This document shows, one piece after another, positions 51,253-60,110 of a stretch of 64,000 nt of DNA (positions are counted from its first letter, which is position 1; each line of letters opens with the position of its first letter). The notes under the pieces were generated by a model. That model saw nothing but the letters and a program-made list of their open reading frames with translations, was not told where the DNA came from and searched no databases. The position numbers were made by a program, and so were the translations under genes. Source of the DNA: Granulicella aggregans (GTDB lineage: Bacteria > Acidobacteriota > Terriglobia > Terriglobales > Acidobacteriaceae); the NCBI RefSeq assembly GCF_014203275.1, contig NZ_JACHIP010000008.1, positions 1 to 64,000 of the forward strand, read 5' to 3'.

Positions 51253-52347
51253 ATGACCATCTCTGGCTCCGACAACGACTTCCTGGAAGAGTTTCCCGAA
51301 GGCGCACCTACTGCCGCCGAAAACGACGCCTTCTTCCAAACCCGCTTCCAATGCCGCCACATCTTCACTCAGGGCAGGCGCTGCGGCAGCGCCTGTCTCC
51401 GAGGAGAAGACTTCTGCTACCACCACCACACCACCCGCGTCCCCATCTACAACGCTCGTCAGCGCCGAGCGCGCCAATCGACAGAACTCGGCACCTCCGG
51501 CCTGCTCAATCTCCCCATGCTCGAGGACCGCGCCGCCATTGGTCTCGCCGCCGGACAGATCCTCCACGCCGTCGCCGCCAACAACATCGACCTCCGTCGC
51601 GCCGGTATGATGCTCTACGCGCTGCAGATAGCCAACTGCGCCCTCCCCCGCCACACAGCGAACTTGCCCGCAGAAAACACCACCGAAGCTGAGCCGGTCG
51701 ATCTCATCACCCACGACCCGGACCTTGGCATCCTCGCCCCGCGTTCAGAGTTCCAGGATCCCGAAGAACCCGAAGAGCGCCCCAGCTTTGCCCGCAGTCT
51801 CCTCGAAAACATGCAGCAGCATCAGGAGATTATGATCTCCCGCAACCGAATCAAGGAGCTCGAAGCTCGCCTCAGCACCTACGAACCCGTCACCTCCACC
51901 GTGAACCTCGATGCCAGCGCGCCCTCTGCTTCTATCGAGGAACCGGGTGCCCCATATCTGGCAGCTTCATCGCCAGATGTGAGTCTTCCACCACAGAAAC
52001 CGGGCGCTCCACATCTCGACTCTGAGATGTGGGTCTCAGGTCCACCACAACCCTCGGGTCCCCAGATACCCTCTAACCACCATGCCCACCACTCCGGAAC
52101 AAGACCCCCGCGTCTACTTTGCCGCCGAACGCACCTTCCTCGCCTGGATCAGAACCGGCCTCGGCCTTATGGGCGTAGGCTTCGCCGTAGCCCGCTTCGG
52201 CCTATTCCTTCGTCAGATGCAGGCCTCGCAGGCACACGCCCCAATCCATCAGTCAGGAATCTCGGTCCTGTCGGGCACAGCCATCGTTTCTCTCGGAGTC
52301 ATCGTCCTGATCGCGTCCGTGGTCCAGCATCTCGTGCTCATCCGTGA
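51253..52347 (+). CDS. Hypothetical Cys/His-rich protein with repeat-derived C-terminus
   Basis: 364 residues from the ATG at 51253 (GAGGGGG upstream). The N-terminal motif FQCRHIFTQGRRCGSACLRG then EDFCYHHH looks metal-binding and occurs in a hypothetical family I associate with Acidobacteria. A helical middle follows, then a Glu-rich coiled coil (about 190-225). The C-terminal part is encoded by two palindromic repeats (EEPGAPYLAAS, QKPGAPHLDSEM). Finally the frame runs 266 bases into the DUF202 gene in another phase. The natural stop was probably lost on repeat insertion. Function unknown. Confidence 0.65.
   Translation: MTISGSDNDFLEEFPEGAPTAAENDAFFQTRFQCRHIFTQGRRCGSACLRGEDFCYHHHTTRVPIYNARQRRARQSTELGTSGLLNLPMLEDRAAIGLAAGQILHAVAANNIDLRRAGMMLYALQIANCALPRHTANLPAENTTEAEPVDLITHDPDLGILAPRSEFQDPEEPEERPSFARSLLENMQQHQEIMISRNRIKELEARLSTYEPVTSTVNLDASAPSASIEEPGAPYLAASSPDVSLPPQKPGAPHLDSEMWVSGPPQPSGPQIPSNHHAHHSGTRPPRLLCRRTHLPRLDQNRPRPYGRRLRRSPLRPIPSSDAGLAGTRPNPSVRNLGPVGHSHRFSRSHRPDRVRGPASRAHP
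51943..51984. repeat. Palindromic repeat (REP-like), copy 2, inside coding sequence
   Basis: CCGGGTGCCCCATATCTGGC followed by loop AGCTTCATC and GCCAGATGTG. Stem of 10 bp (51953-51962 with 51972-51981, one G-U). In frame with the hypothetical gene. Confidence 0.7.
52000..52035. repeat. Palindromic repeat (REP-like), copy 3, inside coding sequence
   Basis: CCGGGCGCTCCACATCTCG start; perfect 9-bp stem (52009-52017 with 52024-52032) around GACTCT. More diverged from copies 1 and 2. In frame with the hypothetical gene. Confidence 0.6.
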
Positions 52348-52462
52348 ACTCAGCACCGGCACATGGACCCCCGGTCGGAGCTCCCGCAACGCGATCATCC
52401 TCGCCACGCTGCTCGCTCTCGTTGGCGTCGCTATGGCGGTCTATCTTTTGATCATTCGGTAG
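52082..52462 (+). CDS. DUF202 (YidH-type) small membrane protein
   Basis: 126 residues. The family signature DPRVYFAAERTFLAWIRTGLGLMG is followed by three transmembrane helices (about 25-42, 60-80, 100-124). Role in the inner membrane unknown. It is in a different frame from the overlapping end of the upstream hypothetical gene. DUF202 identity is clear, so this frame is the genuine one across the overlap. Confidence 0.88.
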   Translation: MPTTPEQDPRVYFAAERTFLAWIRTGLGLMGVGFAVARFGLFLRQMQASQAHAPIHQSGISVLSGTAIVSLGVIVLIASVVQHLVLIRELSTGTWTPGRSSRNAIILATLLALVGVAMAVYLLIIR

Positions 52463-52513
52463 ATATCTTGCGGCTTTAGGCCCGGCCCACCCGGCCCTGA
52501 ACGTGGCTCGTCC

Positions 52514-52732
52514 CTAAACGTTGCTGGTTAGCGACGTTCCAATCGTCGTGAACGCGGTTCCAATCTTCGTGCTCAGTGTCTTCATCGACGCCACCGCTCC
52601 GAGGCCCACGAGCGCAGCCACCAGGGCATACTCAATCAAATCCTGCCCCGCCTCATCGCGCAGAAAACGCCGCAGAGGTTTCTGGAAAGCCTTGAAAGTG
52701 TTTCTCAAATCGATTGCGTATCGGAAGGACAT
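52514..52732 (-). CDS. Flp-type pilin
   Basis: 72 residues from the ATG at 52732; a GTG at 52747 is also possible. After a basic leader comes the Flp motif DEAGQDLIEYALVAALVGLGAV, with the conserved Glu and Tyr at positions 5-6 after the Gly-like cleavage point and a hydrophobic helix. Prepilin peptidase would cut before the helix and the Tad machinery would assemble it. No tad genes lie in the window. Confidence 0.85.
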   Translation of the reverse strand: MSFRYAIDLRNTFKAFQKPLRRFLRDEAGQDLIEYALVAALVGLGAVASMKTLSTKIGTAFTTIGTSLTSNV

Positions 52733-52855
52733 TGTCGACACCGTCACTTGAACCTGAATGGAATGAATGCTTTCCCATCATCAAGCCGGTACCGGAGTAA
52801 CGAATATCCCACAAAAGTACGTTAGAGTCTCATGCTCATAGGTCATGGAGGAACC

Positions 52856-53077
52856 CTAAACGGAGCTTGTAAGGGTTGTCCCAAGACTTCCGAAGAAGGT
52901 TCCCAGGCTGCTCGCCAGGCCCTTCATCGTCGCTACAGACCCGAGCGCGATGAACGCGACGATCAATCCGTACTCGATCAAGTCCTGCCCGCTCTCATCC
53001 GCCAGCAAGCGGATCCAGACTCTTGCCGCCTCGGATTCTGTAATGCCATTCTTCAAGCTAACGATCAATGTCATCAT
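52856..53077 (-). CDS. Flp-type pilin, second copy
   Basis: 73 residues with ADESGQDLIEYGLIVAFIALGSVATMKGL, nearly the same pilin motif as the neighbour; both end in a similar Thr/Ser-rich tail (SLGTTLTSSV vs TIGTSLTSNV). A tandem duplication separated by about 110 bases. Confidence 0.85.
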   Translation of the reverse strand: MMTLIVSLKNGITESEAARVWIRLLADESGQDLIEYGLIVAFIALGSVATMKGLASSLGTFFGSLGTTLTSSV

Positions 53078-53327
53078 AGAGCAGTCCGTTCTCGTCCGGG
53101 GTGTCTAACCCTTCAATCATCGGCCGCCGTACAGCCTCTGACGATCCCCCAAATGTCTCATTTTTCAGTAGTCTGGGTCTCATTAGCATCGCCCCATCCC
53201 TTTCCTCCTTGAAGTAGATAGAAGGGGAATCGAGTGGAAGATTTTCCAGCTATGCCGATATGAGAGATTGAGAAGATTCTCGCTGGCTGCGCTAAGGTGT
53301 GGGGTATAACTGTCTCCCATTATTTGC
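53078..53327. other. Intergenic region, nothing recognised
   Basis: About 250 bases between the divergent pilin and propeller-GGDEF genes. It presumably holds both promoters; no clear motif seen. Confidence 0.4.
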
Positions 53328-56300
53328 TTGCCGTCCATACCGGAAAGACTGCCGAACGCGAGTTCTGATCGGCAGGTGGCTTGCATTGTTCTGGATACAG
53401 ATGGGATTTCGCTCTCTGCTTGCGTGAGCGATTCGGGAGAGGTCTCTTTGAAGGGCGGCTATCGGGTGCAATCAAGGGGAGAGCGGAGATCGGAAGGGGC
53501 CCGACGGGATCTCCTGGACACCCTTCTGGGCGCTGCTCGTCTGGTCTTCAAGATCCCCTCGGGTGCACGGCTATGCGCGGTATTGTCGATGTTGTGCATG
53601 CTGCACACGTCACAAGCGGTAGCTCAGCGGTTTACATTCCAGAACTTCGCGCAACGAGACGGTCTCCGCAACTTGAACTTCAATTGCCTGCTGCAGGAGG
53701 ACAACGGCAGCCTGCTGGTGTGTACGGAGTTTGGACTCTACCAGTACGACGGATCGAGGTTTGAGCTCGTCCCGACTGTGGAGGGATCTTCCTCTCCACT
53801 GATTCAGGGACTTGCGGAGGACCTGGCGGGTCGAATCTGGATAAGTACGCCGGAGCGGCTGCTGTATCGCGATCGATTCGGGGTCCACAACGTCGGCCCC
53901 GCAGGCATGAACCTGAAGATCGATCTGCGGACGCCAATTGTCGTGACGCCCGGAGATCCGAGCCAGGTGTATTTCATCAGCCAGCATCGATTGATGCAGG
54001 CGCGCACACACGACGGCGGCGGGTCGTGGCAGATCGTGGAGGCTTATGACGAGGCGACGCTCGCTCGGTACCCGATGCTGGCAAAGGTCAAGGGTGCCTA
54101 TGCAGACCGGGAGGGACACCTATGGGTCGGATGCGACGATGAGCTTTGCGAGACGGGCCATGGCGGTGTGACGCGTTGGGGACGGGCGCAGGGTGTTCCG
54201 GCCGATGAGTGGTCGGCGGTCCTGGAGGACCATCGCGGAAACGTCTGGGCGCGTGGGGATCATCACATCGTGCGACTTGGAATGCAGGCCGCGCAGTTCG
54301 TATCCGAGGACAAAAACGTACCGCCGGCGGTATTGGAGCTTCGCACGCCCGTCCTGATTGAAGACCCGCAGGGACGGATTCTGACGAATACGGCAGATGG
54401 GCTGGCGCGATGGAGCCAGGGAAGCTGGACGGTATTCAACAAGAAGAACGGCCTCCCCGGTGGGCTGGTGCAGACGATGCTGTTCGACCGGCAGGGTTCG
54501 CTTTGGTTTGACGGTGGGAAAGCGGGGCTGCAGCGCTGGGTCGGCTACGACCAGTGGGAGAACTGGACAACGGAAGACGGGCTGGCAAGCAACCTGATAT
54601 GGGCGATCATGCGCTGCTCGGGGGGCAGGCTGTGGCTGGGCACGGAGTTGGACCTGGAACGGATGGAGGCGACCCTACAAGGGCGGGAGCTGCAGCGGGT
54701 GGGCGACCACCTTCACGTGCGTCGGGTGCAGAGCATCGCGGAGACTGCGGACGATCACCTATGGATTGGCAGCGACGACGGAAGCATTGTGGAGTTCGAT
54801 GCAGAGCGTTCGAGTTCCAGGTTGCTTCCGGGCAAGAGAAATGTGTACCAGGTGCTTGTGGACCGCGAGGGCCGGGTGTGGGTGCTTACGGCGAGCGGAC
54901 TTTTCTGGGTGGATCGAAGCGGCGGAAGGAGGGAGTTGCGAACGCCACCGGTAGACGAAGTGCCGGCGACACGATTCTTCCGCGCTGTGCAGGACGCATC
55001 GGGCGCGCTGATCTTCACGTCGGAGGAAGGGATCTTCAGGCTGGCAAAGCAGCACTGGAGCCACATCCAGATGCCCGCGTCATACAAGTCTGGGTACAAC
55101 ACCCAGGTTGCTGTGGGCAAGGGCGGTACGGTGTGGATCTCGGGTACGTCGCCGTCACTGATACAGGTGCGGATCGATGGAGACAAGGCAACAGAGGTGA
55201 GCGAGGCGTCGGTGCCGACGCTCGCATCGGCGAACGTGTACCTGATGGCTTCGGATAAGCGGGGCTGGCTCTGGGCGGGGACCGACTCCGGGATCGACGT
55301 TTTTAACGGAACGGAGTGGCGACACGCAGGAGAAGAGGATGGGATGGTCTGGAATGACACCGATACCGGCGCGTTCCTGGCGGATGCGGATGGATCGGTG
55401 TGGATCGGGACGAGCGGGGGACTGTCCCATCTGCTGCATCCTGAACGGCTGTTTTCGACGGAGCCCCTGGATGCGCAGCTGAGCCAGGCGAAGCTGGGTG
55501 CGCTGGAGTTGAAGCGGGGCGTTCGAAGCACGGTGAACTGGGGCCACTATCCGCTGACATTTCATATTTCATCTGCGGATTTTGCCCGGGGACAGGCGAT
55601 CCGATATAGCTATCAGCTATCCGGGGTTGACGACGTCCCGCAGGAGACGGAGGGGCATGATATTCGCTACTCCTTCGTCCCGGATGGGCGTCATCGGTTG
55701 GTAGTGACTGCGGTAGACGCAGCGAACCACCGCGTCTCGGAGCAGCAGGTGCTGGAGTTCGTGATTCGCCCTCCTTGGTGGCGCACGCCGTGGTTCTTCG
55801 CACTAGCGGCCCTTGGATTCGCCGGGCTGATCATCGGTGCGTGGCGCTGGAGTAACCGGGTCACGCTGGCGCGGAGATATGCCCTGGAGCGACAGGTGAA
55901 GGAGCGGACGCGGGAGCTCGAGGAGAAGAATGCATCGCTGCTGGACGCCCGCGCGGCGTTGATGGAGCAGGCGACGCGGGACTCGTTGACGGGGATATTG
56001 AATCGCGGGGCGATCCACGAGCTCCTGCAGCAGGAGATTGAACGGGCAGGGCGCGAGAAGCAGTCGCTGGTGGCTGTGATGGCGGATGTGGACCACTTCA
56101 AGCGGATCAACGATATCTACGGGCATCAATGTGGCGACTCCGTGCTGCGCGAGGTGACCCAGCGTCTGCGTTCGGCGATTCGGGCTTACGATTCGCTGGG
56201 GCGGTACGGTGGGGAAGAGTTCCTGATCATCATTCCGGGTCTCGGAGATGCCGAGTCTGTGAGTCTGATCGAGCGCATCCGAAAGATCATCGAGGACGAG

Positions 56301-56492
56301 CCTTTCCTTTGCGGCGATGCGAGTCTGCGGGTGACGTCCAGCTTCGGGGTGGCCTGGCTGGGAGCGGGCGATGACCTTGAAGCATTGATTCACGCGGCGG
56401 ACCAGGCGCTCTACCAGGCCAAGGCAAACGGGCGGAACCGGGTGGAGTTCGCCGTGACCGACGCGGGGATCAGGGTTCAAGCCGGCGCTTAA
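53328..56492 (+). CDS. Beta-propeller sensor diguanylate cyclase (two-component-regulator propeller, Y_Y_Y, GGDEF)
   Basis: Up to 1054 residues. The start is uncertain: 53328 is a TTG, and GTG codons at 53376 or 53466 may be better, placing the hydrophobic segment CAVLSMLCMLHTSQAVAQ near the N-terminus as signal. Then about 14 propeller blades with WxG/DRxGxxW motifs (AGRIWISTPERLL, REGHLWVGCDDEL). A Y_Y_Y domain (about 720-810) and one transmembrane helix (FFALAALGFAGLIIGAW) follow. After a coiled coil comes GGDEF with active signature GGEEF (LGRYGGEEFLIII). The periplasmic propeller likely senses a ligand and controls c-di-GMP synthesis inside. Confidence 0.92.
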   Translation: MPSIPERLPNASSDRQVACIVLDTDGISLSACVSDSGEVSLKGGYRVQSRGERRSEGARRDLLDTLLGAARLVFKIPSGARLCAVLSMLCMLHTSQAVAQRFTFQNFAQRDGLRNLNFNCLLQEDNGSLLVCTEFGLYQYDGSRFELVPTVEGSSSPLIQGLAEDLAGRIWISTPERLLYRDRFGVHNVGPAGMNLKIDLRTPIVVTPGDPSQVYFISQHRLMQARTHDGGGSWQIVEAYDEATLARYPMLAKVKGAYADREGHLWVGCDDELCETGHGGVTRWGRAQGVPADEWSAVLEDHRGNVWARGDHHIVRLGMQAAQFVSEDKNVPPAVLELRTPVLIEDPQGRILTNTADGLARWSQGSWTVFNKKNGLPGGLVQTMLFDRQGSLWFDGGKAGLQRWVGYDQWENWTTEDGLASNLIWAIMRCSGGRLWLGTELDLERMEATLQGRELQRVGDHLHVRRVQSIAETADDHLWIGSDDGSIVEFDAERSSSRLLPGKRNVYQVLVDREGRVWVLTASGLFWVDRSGGRRELRTPPVDEVPATRFFRAVQDASGALIFTSEEGIFRLAKQHWSHIQMPASYKSGYNTQVAVGKGGTVWISGTSPSLIQVRIDGDKATEVSEASVPTLASANVYLMASDKRGWLWAGTDSGIDVFNGTEWRHAGEEDGMVWNDTDTGAFLADADGSVWIGTSGGLSHLLHPERLFSTEPLDAQLSQAKLGALELKRGVRSTVNWGHYPLTFHISSADFARGQAIRYSYQLSGVDDVPQETEGHDIRYSFVPDGRHRLVVTAVDAANHRVSEQQVLEFVIRPPWWRTPWFFALAALGFAGLIIGAWRWSNRVTLARRYALERQVKERTRELEEKNASLLDARAALMEQATRDSLTGILNRGAIHELLQQEIERAGREKQSLVAVMADVDHFKRINDIYGHQCGDSVLREVTQRLRSAIRAYDSLGRYGGEEFLIIIPGLGDAESVSLIERIRKIIEDEPFLCGDASLRVTSSFGVAWLGAGDDLEALIHAADQALYQAKANGRNRVEFAVTDAGIRVQAGA

Positions 56493-56818
56493 AACTTGTG
56501 GAACATAAAGAATGCTCCCGCGATGAGACAGCCGAAGGCGGCGAGGTGGTTCCAGTGAAGTCGGTCGCCGAAGTAAAAGACGCTGAATACGCCAAAGACA
56601 CTGAGGGTGATGACCTCCTGGATGACCTTGAGCTGGTCGGGCGAGAAGGTTCGCGCGCCGATGCGGTTGGCAGGAACCTGCAGGCAGTATTCGAAGAAGG
56701 CAATCGACCAGCTTACGAGGATGACCTTCCACAACGAGACCTCCTTGTACTTCAGGTGGCCGTACCAAGCGAAGGTCATGAAGATGTTTGAGCCGATGAG
56801 AAGAATTACAGTCCACAT
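56489..56818 (-). CDS. DUF486 / DMT-superfamily small membrane protein
   Basis: 109 residues with four transmembrane helices (about 2-18, 30-48, 65-82, 90-106). The segments FMTFAWYGHLKYK and YCLQVPANRIG are typical of DUF486. Related to drug/metabolite transporters, but substrate unknown. Its end overlaps the convergent GGDEF gene by 4 bases. Confidence 0.88.
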   Translation of the reverse strand: MWTVILLIGSNIFMTFAWYGHLKYKEVSLWKVILVSWSIAFFEYCLQVPANRIGARTFSPDQLKVIQEVITLSVFGVFSVFYFGDRLHWNHLAAFGCLIAGAFFMFHKF

Positions 56819-56917
56819 GTTCGCTTAGATGCGTTTCGCAATCAGATCTGAAGTGCGGCGTGGCGGATGCGGCTCCGGGTATAGTGTTTGTGTTCGTAGA
56901 TCGCGAAAAGGCCAGTC

Positions 56918-58414
56918 GTGAATCGATTTTTCAAGAATATTGCGTGGACAGTTATGGCGGCGGGTTGCTGGGCCGGTGTCGTTGTAGTCGGACAACCACC
57001 GTCGAGGACACCGCATGTGAATGCGCCGGAAGGCGTGATTCCGCGCATGCCGGGCGATGGGGCGGGAGCGTTCGCTACCGGCCGTTACAGGAATCTCTTT
57101 GCGGAAGAGGGGAAGTCGCCGGAGGAGATCAGAGCGAAGGTTGACCGGGCTTTTCAACAGCTCTTTCATGGGGATGGGCAGTGGGAGCGGGTGTACTTCG
57201 AGACGGGAGCAAATGCGAATGGGCCGCTGGGTTATGTGACGGATTGGGCCAATAACGACGCTCGTACCGAGGGCATGAGTTACGGCATGATGATCGCCGT
57301 ACAGATGGATAAGAAGCGCGAGTTCGACGCTCTCTGGAACTGGTCGAACACATACATGCTAATCACCGACCCCAGGAATCCGAACGTCGGGTACTTTGCG
57401 TGGTCGATGTATACCGATGGAACGCCGAAGGCGACGGGCCCCGCTCCCGATGGCGAGGAGTACTACGCAATGGCTTTGCTGTTCGCGGCGCGGCGGTGGG
57501 GCAATGGCAAGGGGCTCTACGACTACCAGGCACAGGCGGAGAAGATTCTGCGGCTGATGCGGCATCATCCGGTGTTGACTGCTACAGGGCCGTTCCGAAT
57601 TCATCCGGAAGACCCGCCGTTTGTGTATGACGAGTCGAAGTTCCATAGCCCGAACAAGACGGAGAAGCTCCGGGCCGAGGCGAAGCTGGCCGAAGAGTTG
57701 AAGGCGCAGGGGAAGACGCCGCCGGTGGCTCTAGGGAATGCATCGAATCCGGTGCGGACGACGACGGTCGGGCCGATGGTGGATGAGGCGCATTCGATGG
57801 TGCGGTTCGTGGCGGACGTGAATGGGGGATTCACCGATGCTTCGTATCATCTGCCCGCGTTCTACGAGTTATTTGCGCGATGGGGACCAGCAGAGGACAA
57901 GGACTTCTGGGCGAAGGCGGCGGACGTGAGCCGGGAGTTGTTCAAACGCGTGACGGGGCCAACTACTGGTCTCTCGCCGGAGCGGAGCAACTTCGATATG
58001 ACTTCGATGTTGGACTGGACGGGTGGAGAGATGCCGTTCAGCTATGACTCTTGGCGGACGGCGAGTAACTGGTCGGTAGACTATAGCTGGTGGAAGAAGG
58101 ATCCGGATGAGGTAGTGCTGAGCGACCGGATACAGGGCTTCCTGGTGGGACAGGGGATTGGCATATTTGCAGACCAGTACACCCTGGCAGGGAAGCCGCT
58201 GTCGACGCGGCACTCGACAGGGATGGTGGCCGCGACGACGGTGGGAGGATTGGCGGCTACGCGAGGAGCGAATGAGAAGGCGTTTGTCGAGGAGCTTTGG
58301 CAGACGCCGATTCCGGCGGGGGACCAGAGGTACTTCGACGGGATGCTTTATCTGATGAGTCTGCTGCACTGTAGTGGGGAGTTCCGGATTGTTGATGGGC
58401 CGCAAGGGCGGTAA
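56918..58414 (+). CDS. Glycoside hydrolase family 8, exo-oligoxylanase-like
   Basis: 498 residues from a GTG with AAAAGG upstream. A signal peptide (FFKNIAWTVMAAGCWAGVVVV) precedes an (alpha/alpha)6 barrel. Catalytic acid Glu in NDARTEGMSYGMMIAVQ and the loop PAPDGEEYYAMAL are GH8 features, as are YDSWRTASNW and STGMVAATTVGGLA further on. The sequence pattern resembles reducing-end xylose-releasing exo-oligoxylanases more than endocellulases, but substrate is inferred. Exported, so it would act on plant-derived oligosaccharides. A sugar transporter and ribokinase follow within 2 kb. Confidence 0.87.
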   Translation: MNRFFKNIAWTVMAAGCWAGVVVVGQPPSRTPHVNAPEGVIPRMPGDGAGAFATGRYRNLFAEEGKSPEEIRAKVDRAFQQLFHGDGQWERVYFETGANANGPLGYVTDWANNDARTEGMSYGMMIAVQMDKKREFDALWNWSNTYMLITDPRNPNVGYFAWSMYTDGTPKATGPAPDGEEYYAMALLFAARRWGNGKGLYDYQAQAEKILRLMRHHPVLTATGPFRIHPEDPPFVYDESKFHSPNKTEKLRAEAKLAEELKAQGKTPPVALGNASNPVRTTTVGPMVDEAHSMVRFVADVNGGFTDASYHLPAFYELFARWGPAEDKDFWAKAADVSRELFKRVTGPTTGLSPERSNFDMTSMLDWTGGEMPFSYDSWRTASNWSVDYSWWKKDPDEVVLSDRIQGFLVGQGIGIFADQYTLAGKPLSTRHSTGMVAATTVGGLAATRGANEKAFVEELWQTPIPAGDQRYFDGMLYLMSLLHCSGEFRIVDGPQGR

Positions 58415-58500
58415 GTTTTTTGTTGCGAAGGGGTGGAGCTGCTGGCATCTCTGCGGCGGTGTACACACTTGCTTTCCAGTGGGTGCGTGATACTGGTTGG

Positions 58501-59004
58501 ATGGCAAAGAGTGTTAAGGCAGTGAAGCGCGCGAGTAGCGTCAGGCAGAGTGCTGGGCTGCTGATGTATCGAGAGCGATCGGGTGGGGTGGAAGTCTTTC
58601 TGGCGCATCCCGGCGGACCTATCTGGGCGAAGCGGGACAAGGGAGCGTGGACGATCCCCAAGGGGCGCCATGAAGGGGCGGAGGCGCCGCTGGATGCTGC
58701 GAAGCGGGAGTTCAACGAGGAGACCGGATTCGTGGCCAAAGGGCCATTTATTGAGCTCGGGTCGGTGACGCAGAAGAGCGGCAAGGTGGTGACGGGATGG
58801 GCGTTCAAAGGGGATTGCGATCCGGCGAAGCTGATCAGCAACACCTGTGAACTGGAGTGGCCTCCTCGGTCGGGAAAGATGATCGAGATCCCGGAGGTGG
58901 ATCGAGGAGCGTGGTTCGGGCTTCCGGCAGCGCGTGAATACATCCGTGAAGAGCAGGTAGCGCTGGTGGATGCGCTGGAGGCTTTGCTGCTGCGAGGAAT
59001 CTGA
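58501..59004 (+). CDS. NUDIX hydrolase
   Basis: 167 residues from the ATG at 58501. Complete NUDIX box GRHEGAEAPLDAAKREFNEE followed by TGF (pattern G-x5-E-x7-RE-U-x-EE-x-G). The opening SAGLLMYRERSGGVEVFLAHPGGP and AWTIPKG are those of the MutT-like group with close relatives annotated as diadenosine polyphosphate or nucleotide hydrolases. Substrate unknown. Confidence 0.9.
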   Translation: MAKSVKAVKRASSVRQSAGLLMYRERSGGVEVFLAHPGGPIWAKRDKGAWTIPKGRHEGAEAPLDAAKREFNEETGFVAKGPFIELGSVTQKSGKVVTGWAFKGDCDPAKLISNTCELEWPPRSGKMIEIPEVDRGAWFGLPAAREYIREEQVALVDALEALLLRGI

Positions 59005-59101
59005 GGGGCCTCGATAGGAGAAGGCGCGGACAGCTGCCGCGCGGGCAACGGTGTTTGGTTGCTATCTTGTTACCTATTGCTTTCGGGCGGAGGTCGCAGC
59101 T

Positions 59102-60100
59102 TTGTATCAACCAGAGACTTACGGTGTGGCGCTGACCTTTATGGTCGCCACGATGCTTTGCTGGGGATCGTGGGCGAACACGCTGAAGCTGTGCCCCGGA
59201 TACAGGTTCCAGTTGTTCTACTGGGATTATGTGGGCGGGCTGCTGCTCGGAAGCGTGGCCTGGGGGCTGACGCTGGGGAGTTTCGGAGCGACGGGCAGCT
59301 CTTTTCTCAACGGCATTACGAGAAGCGGGACTGAGCCAGTGCTGTGGGCGATGGCTGGCGGCGCGGTCTTCAACGTAGCCAATCTGTTGCTGGTAGCCGC
59401 GATCGATATCGCCGGGCTGGCGGTGGCGTTTCCTGTCGGAATCGGGCTGGCGCTGGTAATTGGCGCGGTGAGCAGCTACATCCTGTCGCCGAACGGGAAT
59501 CCGTGGATGCTGTTCGGCGGGATCGCTCTGGTTGTCGGCGCGATTGTCTGCGATGCGATTGCGTATCGGCTGCGCGAGGCGACGCGGGCATCTCTAAGTA
59601 CGCGCGGCGTGGTGATCAGTCTGATCAGCGGCGTGTTGATGGGGAGTTTCTTTCCGCTGGTGTCGAAGGCCATGTCTGGAGTGCATGGCCCTGGGCCTTA
59701 CGCTACGTGCTTCTTCTTCGCGATAGGCGTGGCGATCTGCGCGGTGCCAGTGAACCTGCTGCTGATGCGGAGGCCTCTCGATGGCAAGGTGCCGGTGGCG
59801 ATGCGGGAGTTCTGGTCGGCGCGACCGGGATGGCATATGGCGGGCGTGCTGGGCGGTGGCATATGGTGCACGGGCGCGGTGCTGAACTTTGTGGCTTCGC
59901 GAGCGGAGGTCGTGGGACCAGCTGTGTCGTACTCGATTGGGCAGGGCGCGACGATGGTCTCGGCTTGCTGGGGTGTGTTTGTGTGGCGGGAGTTCGCGGG
60001 GGCTCCGGCGAAGGCGAAGAGCTACCTCGGGTGGATGTTTGTTCTGTTTGTGTGCGGGCTGGCGCTGGTGGCTTTGGCTCCGCTGTTTCACGGTGTGTAA
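59102..60100 (+). CDS. GRP-family sugar transporter (RhaT/GlcU superfamily)
   Basis: 332 residues from a TTG at 59102 with a good GGAGG site; a GTG at 59051 gives a longer frame and an ATG at 59141 a shorter one. Ten hydrophobic helices typical of drug/metabolite-type sugar permeases. Signature MLCWGSWANTLKLCPGYRF and the later ATMVSACWGVFVWREF are family-like. It probably imports a monosaccharide. Ribokinase follows after 10 bases, so ribose is a reasonable substrate guess. Confidence 0.85.
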   Translation: MYQPETYGVALTFMVATMLCWGSWANTLKLCPGYRFQLFYWDYVGGLLLGSVAWGLTLGSFGATGSSFLNGITRSGTEPVLWAMAGGAVFNVANLLLVAAIDIAGLAVAFPVGIGLALVIGAVSSYILSPNGNPWMLFGGIALVVGAIVCDAIAYRLREATRASLSTRGVVISLISGVLMGSFFPLVSKAMSGVHGPGPYATCFFFAIGVAICAVPVNLLLMRRPLDGKVPVAMREFWSARPGWHMAGVLGGGIWCTGAVLNFVASRAEVVGPAVSYSIGQGATMVSACWGVFVWREFAGAPAKAKSYLGWMFVLFVCGLALVALAPLFHGV

Positions 60101-60110
60101 GGAGGATTGG

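Noticed and set aside
55803..56816. 337-codon minus-strand open frame inside the propeller-GGDEF gene
   Set aside because: Antisense shadow; the plus strand encodes a complete GGDEF domain.
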